A stretch of DNA of 64,000 bases, taken from contig NZ_JACIEH010000001.1 in assembly GCF_014196745.1 (NCBI RefSeq), positions 868,001 through 932,000 of the forward strand. The letters are read 5' to 3'. This stretch comes from Sphingomonas kyeonggiensis (GTDB taxonomy: Bacteria; Pseudomonadota; Alphaproteobacteria; Sphingomonadales; Sphingomonadaceae). The notes beneath the pieces are model-generated. The model made no database searches. It had not been told where the DNA came from and was given only the letters and a program-made list of their open reading frames with translations. How positions within the stretch are numbered: position 1 is the stretch's first letter; each line of letters opens with the position of its first letter. Shown one piece after another: positions 50,444-59,033 of this stretch. Made by a program: the position numbers and the translations under genes.

Positions 50444-51838
50444 TTACCGCCCGTAGCGGTCCTTCAACACCTTCCACACGGCGCGCAGGCTCACCGCCTC
50501 GGCGCCCTTGGGGCGGCCGGGCTTGTGGCTGCCGTTCCAGCAGAAGATGTCGAGATGCGCCCACTGCGCCTTCTCGGGCACGAATTCCTTGAGGAACAGC
50601 GCCGCGGTCAGCGCGCCGCCGAAGGGCGCCTCGGCCGCATTGACCATGTCGGCCACGTCGGACTTCAGCATCTCCTTGTACGGATCGTAGAGCGGCAGGC
50701 GCCACATCGGATCCGCCTCGGTCTCCGCCGCGGCCATCAGCTCGCTCGCCAGCGTGTCGTCATTGGCGAACAGCGCCTGGAGATCGGCACCCAGCGCGAC
50801 GCGGGCGGCGCCGGTCAGCGTCGCATAGTCGATCACCAGCTCGGGGGTCTTCTCCTCGGCCTTGGTCAGCGCGTCGGCGAGGATCAGGCGGCCCTCGGCG
50901 TCCGTGTTGCTGTTCTCGACCGTGATGCCCTTGCGCGAGCGCATGATGTCGCCCGGGCGCGTCGCCTCGCCGTTGATCGAGTTCTCGACCGCGGGGACGA
51001 GCATGTGCAGCCGCACCGGCAGGCGTGACGACATGATCAGCTCGGCCGTGGCCAGCGCATGCGCTGCGCCGCCCATGTCCTTCTTCATCAGGCGCATGCC
51101 CGAGGCCGGCTTGATGTCGAGGCCGCCGGAATCGAAGCAGACGCCCTTGCCGATGATCGCGATCTTCGGATGCTCCGGATTGCCCCATTCGATCTCGATC
51201 AGCCGCGGCTCGCGGCCCTTGCCGGCGGCCTTGCCGACTGCCCAGAGCAGGCCATAGCCCTTCTCGACCTCGTCGCCCTTCACCACGGTCAGCTGGCCGC
51301 CATAGGCCTTGACCAGATCGGCGGCGGCGGCCTCGAGATCGGCCGGGCCCATGTCGTTGGCACCGGTATTGATGCGGTCGCGCAGCTTGTAGGTGGCATT
51401 GGCGATGCGCACCGCTTCCTCGATCCGGGCGACGTCGCTGGTCAGCAGCACGCGCGGGCCGGTCGGGGTCTTCTCGTCCTTCTTGTAGGTATCGAACTTG
51501 TACTGGGCGACGAGCCAGCCATGGATCGCCTTGCCGGGCTCGACGCCCTCGACGCGGTAGCTGCCCTCGGGCAGCGTCTCGGCCAGCTTGGCCAGGCACC
51601 AGGGCGAGAGCTTCTCGGCATTGGCGACCACGCTCACCACCGACCAGTCCTCAGCACCGTCGCCGGGCAGGATCGCGCTCGAATAGGCGCTGGGCGTCAG
51701 TTTCTGCGCGGCGGCCGCGGTGCGGTGGCGCGGCGGCTGGGCGGCGAGCCAGGCATCGAAGCCCTTGGCGTCGATCACGTGGATGGTGCGGGCGGACTGG
51801 CCCTTGTCGGGCTGAACGAGCGTGTTGGGATCAGACAT
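50444..51838 (-). CDS. M17 leucyl aminopeptidase family protein
   Basis: 464 residues. Cytosolic aminopeptidase with two metal ions. The catalytic part is complete: IIGKGVCFDSGGLDIKPASG, MRLMKKDMGGAAHALA and NTDAEGRLILADAL hold the metal ligands and the Lys/Arg pair. The N-terminal domain is variable (about residues 1-170). It is more like the PepB/other-leucyl group than E. coli PepA, which has about 500 residues. ATG 51838. It ends next to the repeat element; upstream is a REPIN copy and gcd in the other direction. Confidence 0.92.
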   Translation of the reverse strand: MSDPNTLVQPDKGQSARTIHVIDAKGFDAWLAAQPPRHRTAAAAQKLTPSAYSSAILPGDGAEDWSVVSVVANAEKLSPWCLAKLAETLPEGSYRVEGVEPGKAIHGWLVAQYKFDTYKKDEKTPTGPRVLLTSDVARIEEAVRIANATYKLRDRINTGANDMGPADLEAAAADLVKAYGGQLTVVKGDEVEKGYGLLWAVGKAAGKGREPRLIEIEWGNPEHPKIAIIGKGVCFDSGGLDIKPASGMRLMKKDMGGAAHALATAELIMSSRLPVRLHMLVPAVENSINGEATRPGDIMRSRKGITVENSNTDAEGRLILADALTKAEEKTPELVIDYATLTGAARVALGADLQALFANDDTLASELMAAAETEADPMWRLPLYDPYKEMLKSDVADMVNAAEAPFGGALTAALFLKEFVPEKAQWAHLDIFCWNGSHKPGRPKGAEAVSLRAVWKVLKDRYGR

Positions 51839-51911
51839 GGAAGATGATCTAGGTAATGGGAACCGCGAGGGCTAGGCCTTTTGCGTTTCCCAAAATCGTC
51901 ATCCGCAAATC

Positions 51912-51993
51912 CGTCGCCCCGACGAAAGTCGGGATCTCAGGCGAAGGTGCGAGACAAGAGCCGCACGAGATCCCGGCTTTCGCCGGGGTGACG
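51912..51993. repeat. REPIN-like inverted repeat, copy 2
   Basis: Arms at 51912-51935 and 51970-51993 match copy 1 with a few differences; the 34-base spacer again opens CTCAGGCGAAGG and closes GAGCCGCACGA. It lies in the 240-base divergent gap between the aminopeptidase and gcd, so it may affect both promoters. Confidence 0.9.
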
Positions 51994-52078
51994 GCAGCCA
52001 CATGAATTTTCGTTCATGATGGAACGGTATCGTTTCGAAACCGGTTCTCGAAGGTCCGTGGGCTACAGGGAGCAGGCG

Positions 52079-54511
52079 ATGACCGATACGCGCTACGAAG
52101 GGGAGCGGATTCCCTATCTCGAGCCGGTGGAGCCCGCCCCCCGACGCCGCAGCATCGCTGCAATGATGGTCGGCGGCCTCATCGCCCTGATCGGTCTGGT
52201 CCTCGCCGTCGGCGGTGCCTGGCTCGCGGTACTGGGCGGTTCGCTCTATTACCTGGTCACCGGCGGGCTGATGCTCTGGTCGGGCGTGCTGCTCCTCCGC
52301 GGGCGGATGAGCGGTGGCTGGCTCTATCTCGCCATCGTCATCGCCAGCGTGTTCTGGGCGTGGTGGGAAGCCGGTGCCAATCCCTGGGCGCAGGTGCCGC
52401 GCGTGATCGCGCCGGTGGTGCTGGCCATCGCGGTGATCCTGATCCTGCCGACCATGACGCCCGCGCCTGGCAAATGGCGGCTGGCGCTGGGGGGTGTCGC
52501 AGTTACGCTAGTGCTTGGCATTATCAACTTCTGGGCCGCCGCCGCCGGCATGCCCAACCCCGTGATGGCCGGCCTGCCCGCGCCGGGCACATCGGGCATG
52601 CTCGATCCCTCGGGCCAGCAGACCGGCGCCGACTGGCCCGTCTATGGCGGCACCACCAGCGCCCGGCGCTATTCGCCGCTCGTCCAGATCACCCCAGCCA
52701 ATGTCTCGAAGCTCAAGCAGGTGTGGCTCACCCATACCGGCGACCTGCCGAGCTCGCCGATGATCCGGAAGACCTATGGCGCAGAGAACACCCCGCTCAA
52801 GGTGGGCGACAGCCTCTACATCTGCACGCCGAAGAACATCCTGATCGCGCTCGATGCCGCCACCGGCATGGAGAAATGGCGCTACGATCCCAAGGTGCCC
52901 GACGACGCGATCCCCTACACCGCGGCCTGTCGCGGCGTGGTCTATCATGCAATCCCGAACGCCCCGGCGACCCAGGCCTGTGCGACCCGCATCATCGAAG
53001 GTACGCTCGACGCGCGGCTGATCGCGGTCGATGCGAAGAACGGCAAGCCCTGCGCCGATTTCGGCACCAACGGCCAGGTCGATGCCAAGATCGGCATGGG
53101 CAAGGTCCCGGCCGGCTTTGTCTCGATCAACTCGCCGCCCACGCTGGTCCGCGGCGTGCTGGTCACCGGCCACCAGGTGCTCGACGGGCAGGACCGCTGG
53201 GCCCCCTCCGGTGTCATTCAAGGCTTTGACGTCGTCACCGGCCAGCTGCGCTGGGCGTGGGACATGATGCATCCGAGCTGGAATGGCGCGCCGCCCGCGG
53301 GCCAGGAATGGGCGCGGGGCACGCCGAACATGTGGACGCTGGCGAGCGGCGACGAGCAGCTCGGGCTGGTCTATCTGCCGATGGGCAATGCCGCTGCCGA
53401 TTATTACTCGTCGCTGCGCCGGCCGGAGGAGAATTTCTACGCCACCTCGCTGGTCGCGCTCGACGTGACCACCGGCAAGCCGCGCTGGCGCTTCCAGGCG
53501 GTGCGCAACGACGTGTGGGACTATGATTTCGGCGCCCAGGCGACCCTGGTCGATTACAAGGGGGCGCCAGCGCTGGTGCTGCCGTCCAAGCAGGGCGACA
53601 TCTACATCCTCGATCGCCGCACCGGCCAGCCGCTGACTCCCGTCGGCGAGATGAAGGTGCCCGGCGGCGGCGTCGAGCCGCAGCAGCGTGCCGCCACCCA
53701 GCGCGTCTCGCTCTGGCATACGCTGCGCAAGCCCGACCTGACCGAGCGGGACATGTGGGGCATGTCGCCGATCGACCAGATGCTCTGCCGCATCCAGTTC
53801 CGCCGGGCGAGCTACAAGGGCTTCTTCACCCCGCCCGAAGCCAGTCGCCATTCGATCGAATATCCCGGCTATAATGGCGGCACCGATTGGGGCGGCATCG
53901 CGGTCGATCCGCAGCGCGGGGTGATCGTCGCCAATTACAACGACATGCCCAACTATGTCCGGCTGGTGCCGCGGGCGGAGGCCGACAAGCTCGGCTGGGC
54001 ACCCCGCGACCAGGCCCGTGGCAAGATCGGCGGCGCGGAAGGCGCGGGCGATCCTCAGGCCAACACGCCCTATGCGATCAACGTCAATGCCGGCTGGCGG
54101 ATGCCGTTCACCGGGCTGCTCTGCAAGCAGCCGCCTTATGGTGGGATCCGCGCGATCGACATGGCGAGCGGCAAGACGATCTGGGACCGCCCCTTAGGCG
54201 AGGCGCGCACCAATGGGCCGTTCGGCATCCCCTCGATGCTGCCGGTGAGCATCGGCACGCCCAACAATGGCGGCTCGGTAGTCACCGCCGGCGGGCTGAT
54301 CTTCGTGGCGGCCGCGACGGACAACCTCATCCGCGCGATCGACCTCAAGACCGGCAAGACGCTGTGGAAGGCAGTGCTCCCGGCCGGCGGCCAGGCGACC
54401 CCGATCACCTATGAGGCGAACGGGAAACAGTATCTGGTGATCTATGCCGGCGGGCATCACTTCATGGAGACGCCGGTGGGCGACGAGGTGGTGGCCTATG
54501 CGTTGCCTTGA
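52079..54511 (+). CDS. gcd: membrane-bound PQQ-dependent glucose dehydrogenase
   Basis: 810 residues, close to the 796 of E. coli Gcd. The enzyme oxidises glucose to gluconolactone in the periplasm and feeds electrons to ubiquinone. About five membrane helices lie in residues 25-150; then an eight-bladed PQQ propeller begins NPVMAGLPAPGTSGM and has blades such as DWPVYGGTTSARRYSPL, ARGTPNMWTLASGDE, RWRFQAVRNDVWDYDFGAQ and GGTDWGGIAVDPQRGVI. ATG 52079 follows AGGGAG by seven bases. PQQ synthesis genes are not in the window. A lone REP hairpin follows the stop. Confidence 0.96.
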   Translation: MTDTRYEGERIPYLEPVEPAPRRRSIAAMMVGGLIALIGLVLAVGGAWLAVLGGSLYYLVTGGLMLWSGVLLLRGRMSGGWLYLAIVIASVFWAWWEAGANPWAQVPRVIAPVVLAIAVILILPTMTPAPGKWRLALGGVAVTLVLGIINFWAAAAGMPNPVMAGLPAPGTSGMLDPSGQQTGADWPVYGGTTSARRYSPLVQITPANVSKLKQVWLTHTGDLPSSPMIRKTYGAENTPLKVGDSLYICTPKNILIALDAATGMEKWRYDPKVPDDAIPYTAACRGVVYHAIPNAPATQACATRIIEGTLDARLIAVDAKNGKPCADFGTNGQVDAKIGMGKVPAGFVSINSPPTLVRGVLVTGHQVLDGQDRWAPSGVIQGFDVVTGQLRWAWDMMHPSWNGAPPAGQEWARGTPNMWTLASGDEQLGLVYLPMGNAAADYYSSLRRPEENFYATSLVALDVTTGKPRWRFQAVRNDVWDYDFGAQATLVDYKGAPALVLPSKQGDIYILDRRTGQPLTPVGEMKVPGGGVEPQQRAATQRVSLWHTLRKPDLTERDMWGMSPIDQMLCRIQFRRASYKGFFTPPEASRHSIEYPGYNGGTDWGGIAVDPQRGVIVANYNDMPNYVRLVPRAEADKLGWAPRDQARGKIGGAEGAGDPQANTPYAINVNAGWRMPFTGLLCKQPPYGGIRAIDMASGKTIWDRPLGEARTNGPFGIPSMLPVSIGTPNNGGSVVTAGGLIFVAAATDNLIRAIDLKTGKTLWKAVLPAGGQATPITYEANGKQYLVIYAGGHHFMETPVGDEVVAYALP

Positions 54512-54525
54512 ACTCAAACCCAAAT

Positions 54526-54553
54526 CGTCATCCCGGCGAAAGCCGGGATGACG
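54526..54553. repeat. single REP-type hairpin, copy 3
   Basis: A perfect palindrome (12-base arms around GAAA) identical to the REPIN arm of copy 1. It lies 14 bases after the gcd stop and 20 before the converging LysR gene, so it can act as a bidirectional terminator. No spacer or second arm is present. Confidence 0.9.
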
Positions 54554-54573
54554 ATCAGGAGGCGGGATGACGG

Positions 54574-55476
54574 CTATTGGGGATTCGCCCTCACATAATC
54601 GATGAACGCCCGCAGCGGCGCCGGCACCAGCCGTCGTCCCGGATAGTATAGGAACGGCCCCGGGAAGCTCTCCCACCAGTCCTCCAGCACCGGCACCAGC
54701 GCGCCGCTGGCGAAGCTGGGCTTGAGCCAGTCCTCGAACAGGCAGACGATGCCGCTGTTCGCCGCCGCGACGTCGAGCAGCAGGTCGATCGCGCTGCCGA
54801 CGGTGACGATCAGCGCGGGCGGCGGCTCGACCACCAGGATTTCGCCGTCCTTCTCGAACTCCCAGGGGATCAGGCGCCCGCTCTCGAACCGGCCGCGCAG
54901 GCAGCGATGGTCGAGCAGGTCGCGCGGATGCCCGGGCGTACCGTGTTTGGCCAGATACGCTGGAGCGGCGCCGGCGGCGAAGCGCTGGATACGCGGGCCG
55001 ATCGGAACCGCGATCATGTCCTGCTCCAGCCGCTCGTCATAGCGGATGCCGGCGTCGCAGCCGGCCGCGAGCAGATCGACGAAATTGTCCTGCGCGACGA
55101 TCTCGACCTGGATCTCGGGATAGGCGGCCAGGAAACCGGGCAGGATCGCCGGCAGCACGATCCGCGCCGCACCGATCGGCACGTTGAGCTTGAGCGTGCC
55201 CGCCGGCCGGTCGCGAAAAATGTTGACCACGTCGAGCGCGGCCTCGACCTCGCCCAGCGCCGGGGCGAGCCGCTCGATCAGCCGGGCCCCCGCCTCGGTC
55301 GGCGCGACGCTGCGGGTAGTGCGATTGAGCAGGCGCACGCCCAGCCGCGCCTCCAGCCGCCGCACCGCCTCGCTGAGTCCCGAGGCGCTGGCGCCGGTTG
55401 CCCGCGCGGCATCGCGAAAGCCGCCGGCCCGGGCTACCGAGAGGAACGCGTTCAGTTCGCCGAGGTCGAGTTCCAT
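54574..55476 (-). CDS. LysR-family transcriptional regulator
   Basis: 300 residues. The N-terminal helix-turn-helix runs LGELNAFLSVARAGGFRDAAR ... ASGLSEAVRRLEARLGVRLLNR, and the effector-binding domain fills the rest (KLNVPIGAARIVLPAILPGFL). ATG 55476 is divergent from the aldo-keto reductase gene, 98 bases away, the usual layout for a LysR protein and its target. A TATCG-AG-CGATA palindrome lies between them. The effector is unknown. Confidence 0.95.
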   Translation of the reverse strand: MELDLGELNAFLSVARAGGFRDAARATGASASGLSEAVRRLEARLGVRLLNRTTRSVAPTEAGARLIERLAPALGEVEAALDVVNIFRDRPAGTLKLNVPIGAARIVLPAILPGFLAAYPEIQVEIVAQDNFVDLLAAGCDAGIRYDERLEQDMIAVPIGPRIQRFAAGAAPAYLAKHGTPGHPRDLLDHRCLRGRFESGRLIPWEFEKDGEILVVEPPPALIVTVGSAIDLLLDVAAANSGIVCLFEDWLKPSFASGALVPVLEDWWESFPGPFLYYPGRRLVPAPLRAFIDYVRANPQ

Positions 55477-55516
55477 TGTTCGAAATTCCGCACGGCCCGT
55501 GCAGATTGTGCCTGAT

Positions 55517-55528
55517 TATCGAGCGATA
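55517..55528. promoter_or_regulatory. candidate LysR operator between regulator and aldo-keto reductase genes
   Basis: TATCG-AG-CGATA has perfect 5-base arms with a 2-base centre and includes a T-N10-A form close to the LysR T-N11-A box. It is the only clear palindrome in the 98-base divergent gap. Link to the regulator is inferred. Confidence 0.45.
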
Positions 55529-55574
55529 CCGCAAGCCTTAGATGGGTGTCGTGCTTCGAGACTGGAGAATGACG

Positions 55575-56435
55575 ATGACCGACTTTCCGATGACCTATCA
55601 GTTGGGCGACCGCACCGTGAACCGGGTCGGCTATGGCGCGATGCAGCTTGCCGGCCCGGGCGTGTTCGGCCCGCCGCGCGACCATGATCAGGCGCTGGCG
55701 GTGCTGCGCGAGGCGGTGGCGTCGGGCGTCAATCATATCGACACCAGCGACTTCTATGGCCCGCACGTCACCAACAGGCTGATCCGCGAGGCGCTGCACC
55801 CCTATCCGGACGATCTGGTGATCGTCACCAAGGTCGGCGCGCGGCGCGGCGAGGATGCTGCCTGGCTGCCCGCCTGGACGCCCGACGAGATCGAGTCGGC
55901 GGTGCACGACAACCTGACCAATCTCGGCATCGAGGCGGTCGACGTGGTCAATCTGCGCATCATGGGCGACATCCACGCCCCCAGCGAGGGGCCGATCGCC
56001 CCGCAGTTCGAGCGGCTGGCGCGGCTGCGCGAGCAGGGGCTGATCCGTCACCTGGGCTTGAGCAACGCGACGGCCAGGCAGGTCGAGGAAGCCCGCGGCA
56101 TCGCGCCGGTGGTCTGCGTGCAGAACCAGTACAATCTCGCCCACCGCGAGGACCAGGCACTGCTCGATACGCTGGCAGAGGCGGGGATCGCCTATGTGCC
56201 CTTCTTCCCCCTGGGCGGCTTCTCGCCGATCCAGTCGGGCACGCTCGACGACGTGGCGAAGGGGCTGGGCGCCACCCCGATGCAGGTCGCGCTCGCCTGG
56301 CTGCTCCAGCGCTCGCCCAATCTCCTGCTGATCCCGGGCACCTCGTCGCTCGGCCATCTGCGCGAGAACCTGGCGGTGCGCGACATCCGGCTGCCGGCCG
56401 AGGCGGTGAAGACGTTGGATGGGATCGCCGGCTAG
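55575..56435 (+). CDS. aldo/keto reductase
   Basis: 286 residues, a TIM-barrel NADPH-dependent oxidoreductase. Motifs: RVGYGAMQLAGPGVFGPPRD, NHIDTSDFYGPHVTNRLIREAL with the catalytic Tyr, VIVTKVGAR, and the C-terminal NLLLIPGTSSLGHLRENL that binds the cofactor phosphate. I chose ATG 55575 since GGAGA ends six bases before it; an ATG two codons earlier at 55569 abuts GGAGA. It is probably controlled by the divergent LysR gene. Its last four bases overlap the converging M14-like gene. Confidence 0.93.
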   Translation: MTDFPMTYQLGDRTVNRVGYGAMQLAGPGVFGPPRDHDQALAVLREAVASGVNHIDTSDFYGPHVTNRLIREALHPYPDDLVIVTKVGARRGEDAAWLPAWTPDEIESAVHDNLTNLGIEAVDVVNLRIMGDIHAPSEGPIAPQFERLARLREQGLIRHLGLSNATARQVEEARGIAPVVCVQNQYNLAHREDQALLDTLAEAGIAYVPFFPLGGFSPIQSGTLDDVAKGLGATPMQVALAWLLQRSPNLLLIPGTSSLGHLRENLAVRDIRLPAEAVKTLDGIAG

Positions 56436-57346
56436 CGGCCGATCGCCTTCACCTTCGGCGCGCACATCGCGATCGCGCGATCGACCATGAAGCTCAGGCG
56501 ATCGCGCGCCAGGGCGAGCTCGGCCGGGTCCAGTCCCCGGTCGAGCGTCTCGAAGTTGAGATAGGCGAGCCCGTGCAGGACGGCATAGTTGGAGAGCGAC
56601 CCGTCGCTCGCCACCACGCGCTCCTGCACCACGTTGAAATCGGCGCCGACCATCGCGTCGCGGCAGTAGGCGTCGCCGGGCGGGTTGCGGGCGAGATGGG
56701 TGGCGAAGGCGACGGTGTCGTCATCGTCGAACGGATATGCCTTCGAAACCGACGGACTCGGGTTCAGCGTGTCGTCGCAATAGCGGATCGAGATGATTCC
56801 GCTGCCCTCCGGATCGCCCTTGTTGCACCGCGAGCCCGCAGTTTCGAATCCCTTCGCGTTGGTATGCAGCGCAATGATCGGCCAGGCGCCGCGGGCAAGG
56901 TCGGCGAGGATGCGGTGGGCATAGCCGGGCAGGGCGGTGTCGAAATTACGATTGGGGTCTACCGGCTTGCCGTAATCGACCGCGTTGTTGAGCCGCTTCC
57001 CGTCGTCGCCCGGCGACACGCCGGAATCGACCGCGATCAGCACCCCGCCATATTTGCGGACCGCGGCGAGCCCCGCCTCGAACCCGGCATTCTCGTTGTC
57101 ATGGGGCACGAAGAACAACGGGCCCTTGGGGTGCTTGGTATTGGCGATCCGCCACAGCCGCCAGCGTGCGCGCTCCTCGCGGAAGGTGAGTTCCGATACG
57201 TGCAGTCCCTGCCACTCCACCGGATCGCGGTGCCGGGCGAAATCATCGTCCTGCACGGTCAGCGGATCGATCGGCCGCACCGTTACCGCATCGGGCGACG
57301 GGGAGGCGCTGAACAGCGCCGCGGCGGCGAGGGCGAGAAGACGCAT
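56432..57346 (-). CDS. secreted M14-like zinc carboxypeptidase/amidohydrolase-related protein
   Basis: 304 residues with a hydrophobic signal region (RLLALAAAALFSASPSP). The zinc site appears as FFVPHDNENAGFEAG (HxxE, His82 and Glu85) with the second His in IIALHTNAKG, and the Arg-bearing loop is DPNRNFDTAL, the NxxR-type box of M14 and succinylglutamate desuccinylase relatives. Two conserved Cys lie in SRCNKGDP and IRYCDD. ATG 57346 overlaps the upstream gene's stop (TGATG), so it is coupled to the serine hydrolase; both may trim peptides in the periplasm. Substrate unknown. Confidence 0.78.
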   Translation of the reverse strand: MRLLALAAAALFSASPSPDAVTVRPIDPLTVQDDDFARHRDPVEWQGLHVSELTFREERARWRLWRIANTKHPKGPLFFVPHDNENAGFEAGLAAVRKYGGVLIAVDSGVSPGDDGKRLNNAVDYGKPVDPNRNFDTALPGYAHRILADLARGAWPIIALHTNAKGFETAGSRCNKGDPEGSGIISIRYCDDTLNPSPSVSKAYPFDDDDTVAFATHLARNPPGDAYCRDAMVGADFNVVQERVVASDGSLSNYAVLHGLAYLNFETLDRGLDPAELALARDRLSFMVDRAIAMCAPKVKAIGR

Positions 57347-58752
57347 CAATCCCTCGGCTGCACCAGGAACTGCTCGAACTTCCCCTCATAGCCGGGCTCG
57401 GCATAGGTGATCGCGATCAGCTTGCGGCCATCGGCATAGGCGATCTGGTAGTTGCGGTTGACGAAACCGCCGCGCAGCCGCGGTTTGCCGAGCGCGGTGA
57501 AGCTCACCGGATCGCCGAGTGGGGCGAGGCTGGCGTGATAGTCCTCGGTCGCCTGGGGCGTGAAATAATAGGCGGCATCCTCGGTCAGCTTGGTGCGGTC
57601 GAGCCTGCCGCCGCGCAGCTGGTCGAATACGATCTTCGCCAACTGGTCGCGCGCCTCGTCGACGGTCAGCGGCCGCATTGGCGGCGGGGCCGCGGGGAGC
57701 AGCAGATCGGTGATCCCCCCGGTGATCGCATCCTGGGCGCCGCCGAAATCGGCGTTGACCAGCGCGACCACGGCGAAGCGCTTCTTGGGGATGACGAAAT
57801 TGTCGGAAAGGAAGCCAACCGCCTCGCCGCCATGCTCGACGGTGCGGATGCCGTCGCGCCCGCCTAGCGACACGCCCAGGCCGTAACGGGTGTTGGTGCC
57901 GTTCGCGAGCAGCACCGGAGTCTCCTGTGCCTCCCAATCCTCCGGGCTCAGGATCTTGCGGTCGATCCGGGCGATGTCCCACTTGGCCAGGTCGCTGGCC
58001 GACATGGCGAGCTCGCCCGCCGCCCAAAGCCAGCCATGCGCCGCCGGCGTCGCAGCGCGGACCGGGCCGAGCGCGAAGCGGTGATTGCCCTGCGGGAAGC
58101 CCTTGCCCACCGCATAGTCCTGATCCATCGCGTCGATGCCGAGCGGCTTGAGGATCTTCTTCTGGAGATAGTCGAGCAGCTTCATGCCCGACGCCTTCTC
58201 TATGATCATGCCGGCGACGACATAGCCGGTGTTCGAATATTGCCAGGCGGTGCCCGGCGCGAAATCCAGCGGCTTCTTCGCCCAGCGGTCGACGATCTGC
58301 TGCGGGGTGACCGGCTTGCGCATCGCTGCGAAGTCATAGTCCTGCGGCCAGTAATCCTGGATGCCGGCGGTGTGGCTGAGCAGCTGGCGGATGGTGATCT
58401 GGTCGGCGTCGGTGATGTCTGGCACCCATTTCGACACCTTGTCGTCGAGGCTCAGCTTGCCCTCGCCCTCAAGCAGCAGGATCGCCGCCGAGGTGAACTG
58501 CTTGGATATCGACGCGATCTGGTACTTCGCCGCCGGGCTCGTGGCCTTCATGCCCGGGCCCTGGTCGCCATAGGCCCTGGCGAACACGATCTTGCCGTCC
58601 CGCACGATCGCGACCGAGGCGGACGGCACGCCGGAGGACTTGAGCGCATCGGCGACGATGGTGTCGACCTTGGCGGTCTCGTCCGCGCTGAGCTGCTGCG
58701 CGGCGGCGGGGGTGGTGATCAGAAGGGCGGCGGCAAGGGCGGGACGGAACAT
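57346..58752 (-). CDS. secreted serine hydrolase of the beta-lactamase/PBP4-like family (class C-like)
   Basis: 468 residues with a signal peptide (FRPALAAALLITTPAAA). The domain is the serine beta-lactamase/esterase fold: QIASISKQFTSAAILL has the SxxK pair (Ser81, Lys84), WQYSNTGYVVAG has the YxN box at 172, and VEHGGEAVGF supplies the third (HGG in place of KTG) motif. A C-terminal 100 residues form a beta-rich tail. Such proteins are often esterases or D-Ala peptidases and seldom true lactamases. ATG 58752 is preferred. Stop overlaps the start of the M14-like gene. Confidence 0.9.
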   Translation of the reverse strand: MFRPALAAALLITTPAAAQQLSADETAKVDTIVADALKSSGVPSASVAIVRDGKIVFARAYGDQGPGMKATSPAAKYQIASISKQFTSAAILLLEGEGKLSLDDKVSKWVPDITDADQITIRQLLSHTAGIQDYWPQDYDFAAMRKPVTPQQIVDRWAKKPLDFAPGTAWQYSNTGYVVAGMIIEKASGMKLLDYLQKKILKPLGIDAMDQDYAVGKGFPQGNHRFALGPVRAATPAAHGWLWAAGELAMSASDLAKWDIARIDRKILSPEDWEAQETPVLLANGTNTRYGLGVSLGGRDGIRTVEHGGEAVGFLSDNFVIPKKRFAVVALVNADFGGAQDAITGGITDLLLPAAPPPMRPLTVDEARDQLAKIVFDQLRGGRLDRTKLTEDAAYYFTPQATEDYHASLAPLGDPVSFTALGKPRLRGGFVNRNYQIAYADGRKLIAITYAEPGYEGKFEQFLVQPRD

Positions 58753-58843
58753 CGGGCCTCCGGAATGGAACGGCGCGAGCTTAGGACAGGGATTCCCTAT
58801 CGTCATCCCCTCCGCTCCCACAGCTGTTGTCTCGACCCCTTTC

Positions 58844-58932
58844 CGTCATCCCAGCGAAAGCCGGGATCTCGTGCGGCTGTTGTCCGGCGTCCCGCGCCAT
58901 CGCCTGATATCCCGGCTTTCGCTGGGATGACG
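58844..58932. repeat. REPIN-like inverted repeat, copy 4 (inverted orientation)
   Basis: Arms at 58844-58867 and 58909-58932, with a 41-base spacer. Its spacer, read on the minus strand, begins ATCAGGCGATGG and ends AGCCGCACGAG, so this copy is flipped relative to copies 1 and 2. A truncated arm (CGTCATCCC) lies at 58801-58809. It is between the serine hydrolase and rimO genes, in the 281-base gap. Confidence 0.9.
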
Positions 58933-58949
58933 CCTGGGGCGGATAGCAG

Positions 58950-58981
58950 AAGGCCCTCCTCGCTCTCGCGAAGAGGGCCTC
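58950..58981 (-). terminator. terminator after rimO
   Basis: AGGCCCTC (58951-58958) pairs with GAGGGCCT (58973-58980); the stem ends the minus-strand rimO transcript 53 bases after the stop. T-run is short. Confidence 0.65.
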
Positions 58982-59033
58982 CCGAAATAAGCGGTTGGGG
59001 CGGGCCGATCCCGTGGGAACGGCCGCGTGGCGA

